From: Acephala macrosclerotiorum
Taxonomy: Eukaryota > Ascomycota > Leotiomycetes > Helotiales > Mollisiaceae
DNA: 64,000 nucleotides
Direction: 5' to 3'
NCBI GenBank assembly: GCA_014904845.1
Contig: MU119314.1
Span: forward strand, 1-64,000
The translations under genes were made by a program, and so were the position numbers. Below the pieces are notes generated by a model. It ran no database searches, was not told the DNA's origin, and was given only the letters and a program-made list of their open reading frames with translations. Below are positions 1 through 11,163 of this stretch, in pieces (the first letter of the stretch is position 1; each line of letters begins with the position of its first letter).

Positions 1-39
1 ACCCTAACCCTAACCCTAACCCTAACCCTAACCCTAACC

Positions 40-80
<41 letters not shown>

Positions 81-95
81 CCCTAACCCTAACCC
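1..95. repeat. Telomere repeat array (CCCTAA)n
   Basis: About 15 tandem copies of CCCTAA, the C-rich strand of the TTAGGG telomere typical of filamentous ascomycetes, start at base 1. One unit near position 60 carries an extra A. The orientation shows that the window begins at the left physical end of a chromosome. Unique sequence begins at about base 96. Confidence 0.98.
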
Positions 96-1030
96 CGTTT
101 TTGAAATATCGAAACTTATTTGCTTTGTTTAAAGTTCCAGTATAAAATTCGTTTAAAATATTAGTCCACTATTGTATCATTTTCCGATCTGGCGAAGTAT
201 CGTTGTATAATCGGTACGCATCTCTCAAGATAACCTCGATTGCAACTAAAACCCGGGCGAAACTAGGATTCTCGGTATTTTTACTACTCGTATCAAACTC
301 TTTTCTCGGTAGTAACTTGTACAAACTTCAAATCTCTTCATTTTTCAGCGTAATCGTGTGATATAGAAACGCTATCCGTTCGAGCCATAGAACTCTCTTC
401 GATTTAAAATCCTCGAAATCGTAAACGATACTAATCTATTTTTCAATGTCTTTTTTCACATCTTTATAATCTTTCTCCAATTTTACAAATAATTTTTTCT
501 CTAACTTTATTAATAATATAAAACCTTCGATTATTCTTTTAATTTCGCCTTTTTCCTTGTCCACTACTACAAAGTAATCAATATAACCTTTCGCAATAAA
601 ATACGTCTGCAGTTTGCACTCTTTCTACGATGAATTGCTCTCGTGAGACTTTACTTCGATCCTGTGACAAACAGCCCAATACTCCTTTATCTTGGGGAAA
701 CGACGAGTACTGTAACTGCACTGCGGTTGTAGACAGTAAACGCCATCGTAGTTAACCAGATACTCAATCATCTGACACTTGTCTTTCGGCCGGGGCTTGT
801 GCTCTCTTAACTCGACCACACTCCTTAAGTCGTAGCTACTAAGAAACTCTGCGGTCGCCTTAAACTCGTTCTCTAAGAGCCGGTATAATTGCGCTCGCAG
901 GTGCCGCTCTTGACTACGCGCTTCTGGGACGACGCAGGACTTGCAAATATGGCAGATAGCAACTCTATAAATCGGATTATATAAAAATATAACGAGAGCG
1001 CGTTTAGAGGCGAAAGAATGCTCGTTTAAA
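95..1030 (-). pseudogene. OrsD/DUF3505-type zinc-finger protein remnant, truncated by the telomere
   Basis: One minus-strand frame runs from about 1030 to the telomere junction with only four nonsense codons (near 625, 436, 328 and 169). It shows a CxxC motif followed by His (ICHICKSCVVP... at about 950), then a second Cys-rich unit (YCLQPQCSYS at about 730), then a QTYFIAKGYIDYF segment. That arrangement resembles the OrsD (DUF3505) family, which is often seen near fungal telomeres and mobile DNA. The C-terminal part (WLERIAFLY, RDAYRLYND) fits the longer proteins of this type. The frame stops at telomere repeats, so the 3' end is missing. The family call is from pattern memory; the single long decayed frame is seen directly. 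Confidence 0.6.
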
Positions 1031-2305
1031 GAGGATTAAAGGAGGTGCCCTTTCTGCCCTTTCACCGAAATCCCTTTCACCGGAAAGTGCTTTAGTCAGC
1101 GGCGCACGCACCAATCAGCGCACGGGCATTCGCACCTTTCACCGAAAAAGGGGCCTTACATAAGAGGTAGACTTATTCAAGTTCAAAGCGAAGCTTAGGC
1201 CGGAATGCTCTTTAGAATTTTTACAAAGGTACTTTTGAATAAGTCTCAAATCGAGTCTTTTTTAACTTGGAATCTCTCTTTTGTAAAATCTGAGATCTAC
1301 TCAAGTTCCAAGTAAAACTTAGACGAGAATACTCTTTAGGATTGGAAAGTCTCACTCCGGAGAATCAGAGGCCTCGTCAATACTTCCATCGAAAGTCTCC
1401 TCTTTCAGAGACTACGAATCCGAGATTTCGCTCGAAATCCGCGTCATTTGCTATCCTTCGATAGAGATATAATCTAAGTCAAAGATATCGGAGCTTCACA
1501 TTTCTCGAACCTTATCCTTGCTAGGCTCCTGCAAAGAACGAGCAGCGGCACGGCAGATCGAGAAGAATCTCGAAGACGAGATAGTGAGTGCAACGCCATT
1601 GGGGCATTTTGATGAGAGGATGCTGTTGTTTGAGTCAGATGTATCGGACTTCAATTTCTCGTTCCTTCAAGTGAGGTTGAAGCGTTTTTGGCATCTCAAA
1701 TTCTCCACTTCTTGGCCAAAGAAGGAGCCTTCAACCTCATGAATCAGCCCTACCAGAAGGGAAGTAGGCCGATTTCGGTGTTCAGTACGGGGTCGGCTTG
1801 AGATCTCCGAGCTTGGAGTTCCAACTCGACTTCGAAGACGAAACTTTGCTCGCGCGACAGAACCAACCACACTTTCACACCAGCCATGGGCTAAATATAA
1901 TTATATACATGCGGCGGCACTCGATGCAAGCTTTAATCTAAGTATGTTGTTGATATTCTTGGCGTTTGGGAGTGGGAAGGTGACGACGATGGCGAATTGG
2001 TGGGGATAGGGAGGACAATTCGGAGAGGTGTTTACGCTTGAGTGAAGGTATAACAGTCCCTTCACACGCGGAGGCACGTTCTCGGTGTCTACGAGTGTCT
2101 ATAAAGTGCTCTATATTGGTGCGTCTGAGGAGAGAAGAGGTCTGAGGTGGCAAAGCTCAGGTAATTAAGGCAGGCGCCAAAGCACGTGACCACCCTAATA
2201 GAAGGGGGTGAAGGAGGGATAAGGGGGATCAAATAGGTCTGCCAAAGAGAAGCGGTATTGGATGCGAACACGGCTCTTTATAGGTCGAGAAGCATGATCA
2301 TCTAT
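1031..2305. other. Subtelomeric non-coding stretch with degenerate repeats
   Basis: No convincing gene is visible. It holds an 11-bp perfect inverted repeat (GACTTATTCAA at 1170, reversed at 1235) and two diverged direct copies of a roughly 52-bp unit (1169-1220 and 1293-1345). Both copies contain CAAGTTC, AGCTTAG/AACTTAG and CTCTTTAG blocks. Short frames near 1518-1742 and 1938-2153 show no family signal. Confidence 0.5.
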
Positions 2306-3442
2306 TCATTCAATATCACTCTCGTCGTCTTCCATCACTGGTGGTTCCGGGGGGCTTTGACCGAGCAGAGCGAAGTTGACGTCGAAGCCCACATCCTCAC
2401 TAACAGCACTGGGGATTTTCATGGTGACTTCTCCTGTCGTCCCGAGCGAATTTTTGTCAGTCGTCTCAGACGAGTCGCTTCCACGAGATTCAAGAAGCTC
2501 AGAATGGATATGGACCTACATGCTCTGTTATTAGAGTATTCGGAGGTGGTTATGACTTCGGGGTACAGAAAGAAATGTACTAACCACCATCCCAAAAATT
2601 TGTCTGATCTTGAAACGAAACCCACTTGCAAACACCACCACCTCCTCATCTGGAGCCTAGAGTCGTTTCGTTGGCAGCTGTATTTTCGGATCATCCGCGA
2701 CCTTGTTGAGTACGTACCTTGCCACTATAATCCTTCCACCCGCTAGATGATGTCCCAACGAACCAGCCAGCTTCAGTCTCAATACCAAGCCCGTCGGTAG
2801 CAGTAGCATTCAACCCCACTGATATTTTCTTCGATTTATCTTGCCACGCGTTCAAAGTGCATTTCTTCGTGCTGTATGTGTAGGTTATGATCGTGAGACC
2901 ATGATCCTCGATCTCCTCGCTTCGTCTACAACTCCTGAGAATATCCACGTTATCTTGGACCCATCGCTTAAAGGGACTCTCGTAGTAATAACCATCTCTA
3001 TGAACGGGTTTGGAGGCTATAAGCACTGCGCCGAAATCATTCGAGGATTGGTACTCGAAGAAAGCTTTTCCTGATAATGGGACACCAGCCTGTTCTCCGC
3101 TGAATACAATCAGCCTCTGGGTCCTTGGTGGGATGAGGTCAAAGCCTGCCTTGCTTTCACAGAAGCTGTAATGTTGGTTTTGGTAACCTTGATGGAGGGC
3201 ATGGCTCTCCAATTTGTGACCGGATCATCGCCTGCACGCTCGAGCTCTTCTTCAGGCTCCTTCAGATTTAGCTTCTTCAATGAGACTGGATCATCAAGCC
3301 AAGCGATAGGCTGCCACTCTCCAAGCTCGTTCCAATATCCAACTGCGCCTGGCCGCAAAACTTTGGTAGAGGCGGGTTTATATAGCGCATAGCCATATGG
3401 GTGATTGATCATTTGATCGGCGTACAGATCGTGAAGTTTCAT
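2306..3442 (-). CDS. Putative gasdermin-like pore-forming protein (four exons)
   Basis: Four exons are proposed: 3442-3161, 3089-2718, 2656-2585 and 2515-2306. All introns are GT-AG (61-71 nt) and all junctions are phase 0, giving 311 residues. The N-terminus has an HPYGYALYKP block and a PGAVGYWNE block; the middle has a HGLTIITYTYSTKKC strand pattern; the C-terminus is a short Pro/acidic tail ending DDESDIE. This order resembles fungal gasdermin-like proteins of the HET-Q1 type, which are about 270-300 residues with a short inhibitory tail removed by a protease. The divergent neighbour encodes a CHAT protease-like protein, a partner class known to be linked to fungal gasdermins. If correct, the cleaved form would insert into membranes during regulated cell death. 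No signal peptide is seen. The family call is inference; the exon frame continuity is direct. No frameshift or stop breaks it. Confidence 0.58.
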
Positions 3443-3828
3443 TTTGAAGATATAGAATTAAGAAGTGCCCAGTATCAAGCGTTAGGTCGACAGCGTTTTA
3501 ACAAGGAGCCTGAAGGTGCAAGATATGGCTTGAACTGGGGATGGATTGTTAGGTAAGTGAAGGCTTCCAAATCTCACAGCACTTGAACTTGTGATTAGCT
3601 CATGCGTGATGATCTGTCTGCCAAGCGTGAAGTTTTCTTTGCTTTTTTAGCTTCATTGGTGAGGCCTCGGTTCATAGTTATTATTAGATAGCCAATTATG
3701 CTTCGTGCAGATGAGCCCCTGCATGGCATGATCATGGCCTGTCGAACATCATATTTCTACGCTGCGGCTGTCAAACTCACAATACTGGGAAAAGGATGAA
3801 AAGAATTCTGTCATAGACGGATCTGATA
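3443..3828. promoter_or_regulatory. Shared divergent promoter of the gasdermin-like/CHAT pair
   Basis: This 386-bp gap separates the start codons of two divergently transcribed genes, so both core promoters must lie here. No distinct operator was recognised. AT-rich stretches around 3640-3700 could hold TATA-like elements for either direction. Confidence 0.4.
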
Positions 3829-6800
3829 ATGGACAAGCTTCCAGGAGATATCGAGGCTTCAGCAGAGCATATCCACGACCCCGTTCGCAAAAGCTACTTT
3901 ATCGCGAGGCGGTATATAGACATATATCGTCACAGTGACGATCGGGACGAGCATTCCTCCGAGAACGCAATTGTTCAACTGCGAAATGCTGAAAAGCTCG
4001 GCGATGGAGTAACCCCAAGGGAAATCGCTGAATTATTTGTCGATGTCTACCTTGAACGTCTATTTCGCAGAGGTTTGAAGCAAGATGCAGACGAGGCAGA
4101 AATATACATTCGTATCATTCTTGATACCCGACCAGGTGACTACACCTACCTCTCAAAACTTCTAGCCATTCTTCACATCCGATACGAAAGGACATGTTCC
4201 AGAACATACGTTGACGAATCTCTTAACTTGGTTGAGAGTGCGATTGTCGACGTCCAAGCCGATGACCCCTGCCTGCTGGTGCTGTTGGCAGATTGTGGAG
4301 TTGCACTTCTCGACCTTTCTGAAGTTAGTAACTCATTTTCGGCTTTAGAAATGGCAGTCAGTATCCTGCGCACCGCCTCAGGAATGATGAGCCCCGCCTC
4401 GGGAAGGGATTGGTTGTTTGCCCGAAAGACTCTTGCTGAATCGCTGCGACGTCACTTTGAAGCCACTGGTCGGAAAGAGGAGCTCATTGAAGCACTAGCA
4501 ATATTTGACGATGATGACGCGGAATTGAAGCTTCTGCCAAGAGAAGTACTCGATTGTTGCATGATTCGTCTTCGAATTTTGCATAATCTTTGGCAGCTCG
4601 ACCCGAATGGAGAATCACTGACTAAGTTGAGGAAGGAATATACCGAGCTCACCACCATTCTCAAACTCAATCATCTAAGCCCTGTTTATGCAGAACTATT
4701 GCAAGCAAGCGGCAGAGCTTTGAATGAAAGTTTCTTCTCGACCAGCCAGAGACACGGGCAGGGATTCAATCTTATCAAATTGGGATTTCAATTTGCAGAG
4801 AAATTGCTTTCGTCCTGGAACGAAGAGCCTCAAAAGGAGTCCTCAGCGCTAGCATCGCATCTTTACCAGCTCGGCAAAGCTTATGAACTTCAATTCGACT
4901 GGTACTCTTCTCCAAATGCCCTCAAAGAAGCCTCCGATATCATGAAGCGGTGTTGTCGTTTGACAAGTCCCAATTCGACACACCAAGGTCTTCGATCGGC
5001 ATCGATGGTTAAACTACTTCGCATGGTGTCTGATCTCATGTCTGATTCTGACACATCTGTTGACGAATTGTCCACTTCATCCCTTGCTACGGTTCTATCA
5101 AAGGCTTTTCCAATTTCACAAGCTGCCAAGGCGGATGTGGCAACAGAGCTAGGCTATACCGCCATCAGACTCTTTGAGAAAGGCCACGATCCATCGCTTC
5201 TAGATCGAGCAGTTTCACACTTCCGGAAAGCGATCGAATTCTCGTCTACAAACGCCCTTTCTCAAGCGTATTCGTTGCAGCGGCTTGCCGAGTTTCTGAG
5301 GAAACGAGGAGATAGCGGTTCACTAGAAAAAGCGATGGAAGACTTCGCAGAAGCAGTAAGCACTTTGAATCACCTACAAGAATTTTGCAAAAAGAAGAAC
5401 ATCAATCTTCAGGATAGTCGAGACACCCTCGGAGATATACATGCGAGCCAGTATAACCTATCCCACGACAAGAGTTTTGCAATAAAAGCTATAGATGCAT
5501 GGCGTAGTTTATTTCAGAGCGCTGATGGGATTCCGATCGCAAGACTAGCTGCGGCAACGAAAGCAGCGGCGATGCAAAAGAAGATAACCGGAGATCCAGA
5601 GAAAGCAGCTCAAGTCTTTGAGGATGTCATCAAGACCCTCCTTGAGGTTATGTCGGACTCTGACGTAAGATCAGAGCAAATATGGAAGATACGCATGTTC
5701 AGTCCACTTTCGGCACACGCCGCTAGCTTGGGTCTTATCGCATCTCGGTCCCCTGAAGAAGTTCTCCAGTTGCTAGAGCGCGGAAGAAGCATGATTTGGA
5801 ACCGTTTGCTTGCTCGAAAAACAGACATCAAGGCTCTAGAGGAAAAGCACCACGATCTAGCCCAGGAATTTCTAAGGATACAGAAATTGCTCTCCAAGGA
5901 AGATAATAAGCCAGACAAAAACGCTTCAACTGAGCTCGCCCTCCTACAAGAAATTGACTCCAATCGATATCACCTCACGCACCAATACAACAGACTGATT
6001 GCAAAAATACGAGACCAACCAGGATATGAGGATTTTATGCTTCCGGAATTCTCTCCACAAGAACTCCGCCAGTGCGCTGATCAGGGGCCAATCATAACGT
6101 TCGTTCATAGTAATGTCTGCCACGCAGTCATTTTGACTTCAAAGGGAGCATACACCATAGAACTGCAAGATTTTGATAAATCAGCGTGTGAAAGACAATA
6201 CGAGCAGTTCAAACGATATTTGAATCTCCGAAGAAGAGCCCCTGAAGACGCACGCCTTGTACTCGAGAGTATTTTAATTTGGATGTGGAAATCCGCAGCG
6301 GAACCAATCATTTCTTTGATCAGGGAAAAGCTCAATATAGCTTCGCCGGGTGTTCGGCCGAACCTATTACCACGGGTTTGGTGGATCTGCAGCGGGTGGA
6401 TCAACACATTCCCAATTCATTTGGCTGGAGACCACAAACGAGCTTTGGATACGGGGGAGCCATGTACTGTAATGGACATGGTCATCTCATCGTACACACC
6501 CACCATCCAGGCTTTGGGATACTCTCGAAGAACAATGGATCGGATGACTTCTAAGAGTTCTCCAGGCCTACCATCCGCAACACTCATCAGCATGAAAATA
6601 ACCCCAAACAAAGCGCCGGATCTAGTCAATGCACCCATGGAAGTACAACAGGTTGAGAAAATTTTGGAATCCCAATACAAGGTTCTTACAATGGGGTACC
6701 CACGCGGCACATTCCAAGAAACGGCCACAAGGAAAGCCGCTATCTACGCGCTCAGCAATTGCAGCATTGCCCACTTTGCATGCCACGGCGAGGCCGCAGA

Positions 6801-7200
6801 GAAAGATCCTTTAGAGAGCCGACTCTGCTTATATGATTGGAAGGCCCGACCACTCAAAGTTGGATTGTTAATGCGGATGGACTTCAAGCACTGCCAGCTA
6901 GTCAACCTGTCAGCTTGCGACATGGCGGTGAATAGGGATCAACTGCTCCGCGAAGAGGGTTTACACATGTCTGGAGCATTTTTGATGGCCGGTGTGCCTA
7001 ATGTGATTGCGACCTGGTGGCCAATCTTAGATGCTTACTCGGCGAGAGTCTCGAGAGACTTTTATACCGGGTTGAAGAACGAGGAGGGGATTTTGAATAT
7101 TGCTAATGCTGCGGAAAGTATGCACTGTGCCACAATGAGCATGAGAAATGAAGGACTTAGTCCGCTGATCTGGGGGGCATATGTGCACTTTGGTGTTTAA
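3829..7200 (+). CDS. TPR-CHAT domain protein (caspase-like protease family)
   Basis: A single-exon gene of 1,123 residues. Residues 1 to about 750 are helical with TPR-like repeats (for example around 150-260 and 440-560). The C-terminal third, about 840-1123, matches the CHAT domain, a caspase-related fold. The predicted catalytic His lies in FACHGEA (His986) and the Cys in LSACDMAV (Cys1030). The usual GVPNVIATWWP segment follows. In bacteria and fungi, CHAT proteases cleave partner proteins, including gasdermins, when the repeat region senses a trigger. The target here is plausibly the divergent gene 386 bp away. Both catalytic residues are present and there is no stop, so it looks functional. 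Fungal TPR-CHAT proteins are common and most are uncharacterised, so the sensor role is inference. Confidence 0.85.
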   Translation: MDKLPGDIEASAEHIHDPVRKSYFIARRYIDIYRHSDDRDEHSSENAIVQLRNAEKLGDGVTPREIAELFVDVYLERLFRRGLKQDADEAEIYIRIILDTRPGDYTYLSKLLAILHIRYERTCSRTYVDESLNLVESAIVDVQADDPCLLVLLADCGVALLDLSEVSNSFSALEMAVSILRTASGMMSPASGRDWLFARKTLAESLRRHFEATGRKEELIEALAIFDDDDAELKLLPREVLDCCMIRLRILHNLWQLDPNGESLTKLRKEYTELTTILKLNHLSPVYAELLQASGRALNESFFSTSQRHGQGFNLIKLGFQFAEKLLSSWNEEPQKESSALASHLYQLGKAYELQFDWYSSPNALKEASDIMKRCCRLTSPNSTHQGLRSASMVKLLRMVSDLMSDSDTSVDELSTSSLATVLSKAFPISQAAKADVATELGYTAIRLFEKGHDPSLLDRAVSHFRKAIEFSSTNALSQAYSLQRLAEFLRKRGDSGSLEKAMEDFAEAVSTLNHLQEFCKKKNINLQDSRDTLGDIHASQYNLSHDKSFAIKAIDAWRSLFQSADGIPIARLAAATKAAAMQKKITGDPEKAAQVFEDVIKTLLEVMSDSDVRSEQIWKIRMFSPLSAHAASLGLIASRSPEEVLQLLERGRSMIWNRLLARKTDIKALEEKHHDLAQEFLRIQKLLSKEDNKPDKNASTELALLQEIDSNRYHLTHQYNRLIAKIRDQPGYEDFMLPEFSPQELRQCADQGPIITFVHSNVCHAVILTSKGAYTIELQDFDKSACERQYEQFKRYLNLRRRAPEDARLVLESILIWMWKSAAEPIISLIREKLNIASPGVRPNLLPRVWWICSGWINTFPIHLAGDHKRALDTGEPCTVMDMVISSYTPTIQALGYSRRTMDRMTSKSSPGLPSATLISMKITPNKAPDLVNAPMEVQQVEKILESQYKVLTMGYPRGTFQETATRKAAIYALSNCSIAHFACHGEAAEKDPLESRLCLYDWKARPLKVGLLMRMDFKHCQLVNLSACDMAVNRDQLLREEGLHMSGAFLMAGVPNVIATWWPILDAYSARVSRDFYTGLKNEEGILNIANAAESMHCATMSMRNEGLSPLIWGAYVHFGV

Positions 7201-8480
7201 GTCGGGCGAGGGGAAAATTGGGGTTTTAGAGGTGTAAAATGAGAAGTCAGATTAATATATATAACGCAGCTGCCCAAGGTGCCTTCTTTTTCTTTGTCAA
7301 TCAGCACAAACGTACATAATTCCTAGTTCTTCTGAAGAGCTTTGTATTTTAATTTTCTATTTCTCGGCATCATATCTTAATCGAGCAAATCTAGGGGGAA
7401 GAGGGGCTTGTGAAAAATTTCAAGCCCCATCCCACATCAAACAAGTGAATCATGACCTCCATACAAAAGACCAAGAGCAGGTGGGATAAGCTTCAGCCCT
7501 TGTTAATTCATCTTAAGTGGCTAACATACACCAGCTCTGCCAAAACATACTAGCAAGCTAACTTAAGACAATAGGCAGTTGAATCTCAGTGAGCGAAGCC
7601 GAGCTTTGTGCACGGGAATATGTCGCCTAATATATTAACAACAGTTTGTTTGATTATTAACAGCAATCAACCTAATTACTTGCACTGCCGCCTTTATTGT
7701 AATGTTTTAGCATATGTCAGAAGATGAGACAAAGTAAAAAAAAGAGAGAGAGATTCAAAACTTGACAACACCCATGTATAGTTGACAACAGTTTCTTCCA
7801 TCCCTACAACTTATCTAAATTTGCATTCAGACAGTCACATCTCGCTACCTAAACAACGTCTCACACCACAAACTTTCAAAATCCTAAAAAGTATGAATAT
7901 GCTATGTGTGTCTAGGGACGAGGACCTTCTTGTGATTGACTTCAGTTCCGCTTGTTATTGTGCGTGCGACGGACGTGGCGGTGAGGTTGGTAGGTATTTA
8001 TAGTCTTTGAACATATAGAGAGAGAGAGGTAGAGGTCTTAGACTACGTATCCTTCCCCTTTTGCCTTCTGCAAGTGAATTCTCTAAGCGTGAATTTCTTA
8101 GAAGGGTCAAGGGGTGGATGGGATAGGGTAATACAAGCCTACTAAAAAGGCTTTGTGCATTACTTCACTCCTTATCTTATACCGTGTCTCTTTTCCAAAC
8201 CCAGAAGTAACTCACTAAGTGAATCCATCCTCATATTCACCCTCCCCTCACATGATACCCCGTGCCCTTGCCTCAGGCCGCTACATGCGAAATAACGGCC
8301 CTCTCTCAACGGCGGAAGATCCTCATCAACCTGTCTGGATTGGGATCATAAATACTAGAATCCCGATCCGCGAAAAGATACATTTTACACACCGGCCGGC
8401 TTTGCTAGAACGTACTAGAACTCGGGGTCTAGAAATAATGCGTGCGTGTTTGTGATTGTCTTATGATATTGGCAGTGATT
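7201..8480. other. Intergenic stretch, no gene recognised
   Basis: AT-leaning spacer between the CHAT gene and the FunK1 remnant. It contains short GA dinucleotide runs near 7742-7752 and 8017-8030. The small open frames here show no domain, no start context and no intron support. Confidence 0.5.
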
Positions 8481-9345
8481 TGTTAGTTGCTGACAGCAAT
8501 GTCTTTAAAATTCTCGATTTTGCGGATGTAAAGAGATGGGATGAGCTTGAAAAGGATGGGCCTTGCGAGATATTAAACGACAGTCCTTCAATGCAGCCCT
8601 CCAGCGCGGCAAGTAGAGCTGCTCGGGAGCCAGCCTTGTAGATGGGCTTCCCATAATCACGAAGGATGACACGCCGATGCACTGGATTTGGTAGAGCATT
8701 GCTACCGGCCTTCGTCGGAGATGTCGAATAGGATCGCTTGCTAGGCGGCAAAGGTGCGCCAATTTGACTCGATGACCGCTTCAAGCCAGCGGTGCTACTA
8801 CTACGACCTTTCCGTGCACAAGCTGTACTCGTGCTTGGGGATATCATCGAACGTCCCGACCGGTAGTTTTCCGCCTTTATAATATCCAGTCCCTTCCGAA
8901 CATTGCTTCGAACGTCGTTATCCGTACCGAGGACTCGGATAATCTCATGGTGATAGTATCGAGCCACGTTAACAACGCTCTTTTCAGTCGCCTCTCGAAG
9001 CAGCTCTCTTTTTTCTTCACGCTTTGTGTACTACTGAGAGTCTTTAATAATAAGCGGAGTCTGCGGGTCTCCCTCGCGATATGCCTTCTAGCAAGTCGTT
9101 GCCCGGCCGGATATGCAACGCGCCCGCATCATCAACCCGTCGATAATGAGCCGCTCCGTAGAACCATTCCGTTCAATCTCAATAAACCGCTAGCTATTTT
9201 TTGTGATAACTGTAGAATCGAACTCAAATTGTTCCTCATTTATCAAGAGAAACGCGAGGATTGTGGATACGAACCGCAGGCTATCTTCGTTCACGTCGAA
9301 CCGTTCGAATGCGATTTCCCCTAGTCGGTCAAATTCTTAAATTTT
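8480..9345 (-). pseudogene. Decayed FunK1-type (fungal) protein kinase
   Basis: Reading from about 9345 down to 8510 on the minus strand gives FunK1 family landmarks in order: an ERFDVNEDSLRFVSTIL-like segment, an RFIEIERNGS...RLIIDG segment, EATEKSVVNVARYYHHE, DVRSNVRKGLDI and finally RRVILRDYGKPIYKAGSRAA with ALLAALEGCIEG. FunK1 kinases are large (over 600 residues) fungal-specific kinases expanded in mobile and subtelomeric regions. Here the frame is broken by stops and shifts upstream of 8967. The C-terminal lobe beyond the CIEG helix is missing, so no active kinase can be made. The 8461-8967 stretch is the longest surviving open part. Confidence 0.75.
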
Positions 9346-9600
9346 TATAAGAGATCCATAAAGTAAAGCCTAAAACGAAGCGGCGAGTGTCTTAAGTAGC
9401 TAGTACTTCTCTCGCGTACCTCTTAAAATTAAGCCACGCCTTCGAAATTGTATCGGCGGATGGGTTATTTTTTAGCTCTCTCGGTACGAGAATTTGCGAT
9501 TAATAGTATTTAGAGTCTTTCCTAGCGCTGGAATCGCTTACAAAGCCGATGTCAAACTTACGCTTTACCGTGGAATTGTATAAGGACTTGTTAGACTAAG
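9346..9600. other. Transition spacer into AT-rich block
   Basis: Mixed-composition DNA downstream of the FunK1 remnant, with no gene recognised. Composition shifts to strongly AT-rich after about 9600. Confidence 0.35.
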
Positions 9601-11060
9601 TTAATAACCTTCGTCGATTTGTTTGACTCGTTTTATAATTTTTTGCAAATTTTGTAAATTATTTGTTTATTTATATAATTTAGTTTAAAATATTTTTTTG
9701 TTTTGCGTTTTTGAATTATTAGTTTTATTTATTCTCTTTATAATAAAGTGAATTATTGCTTTTTTTATATTTTTTAAAACAATTTTAAATATAATTTCGA
9801 AATTTGTTATATGTTTAAAGAATATTGTATAAAAATTTGAGATATTAATATATATAGTTTTTAGTTTTTTTTTAAATATATTATTTATATATTTGTAATA
9901 TTCGAAAAAGTTTATAAAATTATTTGTATTATATAATTAAAGTATTTATAAAAAGAATAATAAAAAGCGCGAAAGTAATATAAACTTAATAATAGTATTA
10001 TAAACTTTGTTTTAAATAAGTTTATCGAATTCGTTATTTAAAATAGTGTTTAAAAAAAATTTAACGCGATCGAAATCGAAGTTATTAGAGATAATAATTA
10101 AACTAAGTCTGGATAAATCGATTAAAAGGATTTTATTACTATTGTTAAAATAAAATAAACGAGTAATAAAATAAATTTGTAGTATTAATAAAAAATTAAA
10201 CGCGAGATTAAAAAAATTTGTATATTAATTAAAAAAATATTTTAATAAAATTAATTTATATTATTTTTATTAATTTAATTTAATATATTTAAAGAATATT
10301 CGATATATAATTTTTTATAAATTGAAATAAAAAAAATTGTAAAATGTATTTAATTTATTATTAATAAAATTAGTTTTAATAATATTAAATTATATTTATA
10401 TAAATATAATATTAGTTTTTAAAAAAAAAATAAAAAAAAAATAAAAAAAAAAAAAATAAAAAAAAGTAATAATGTTTTATTTATTGAAATTATTTTAATA
10501 TTTTTTAATAAATTAAAATTTTTTAATTTTTTAATTTTGATTTAATTTTAAATTTAAAAAAATTATTAATAAATATTTAAATAATATAAAAATTGAATAA
10601 GAAAATAATATAATATATTTTATATAAATAAAAGATAAAAAAAAATATATAAAAAAGTTTTTTTATTTTTTATTATAAAAATTTAAAAAGTAAAAAAAAA
10701 AATGTTTAATATTAATAATAATAAAAATAAATAAATAATATATTTATTTATAAAAAATTTATATTTTATTTATATAATATATATTAAAAATTTAATTATT
10801 AATTATTAATATTAATAGTAATAATTTAATAAAGTAATTATTATATATAATAATATTTAAAAAATGTAAAAAAAAATATTAGTTTTAATTATTATTATTT
10901 TATTTTTATTTTTAAATTTTTTTTTATTATTTTTTTTAATAATATTTTATTTAATATTAAATTAGTATTATTTAATAAATTGTAAAATTAAATTATTTAA
11001 TGTATTTTTTAATAAAAAAGATTTAAAGTTAATTATAATAAGAACTTTTATAAAAGATTA
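9600..11060. repeat. Extremely AT-rich, RIP-like block
   Basis: About 1.45 kb made almost wholly of A and T, with poly-A runs (for example 10420-10465), poly-T runs and TAA/TTA strings. No open frame survives. In Pezizomycotina such blocks usually derive from transposable elements mutated by repeat-induced point mutation (C to T). The source element cannot be recognised by eye. Confidence 0.75.
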
Positions 11061-11163
11061 AAAACGGATTCCGAGTAAAGTTCGATAAAAAAATTATAGC
11101 CGGGACACTTAAAAAGCCAAAATAGTATTCTATATTATAACGCGCAGACTAACCCAAGGCGTG

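Noticed and set aside
8947..9324. 125-codon plus-strand frame
   Set aside because: It is the reverse-strand shadow of the FunK1 remnant.
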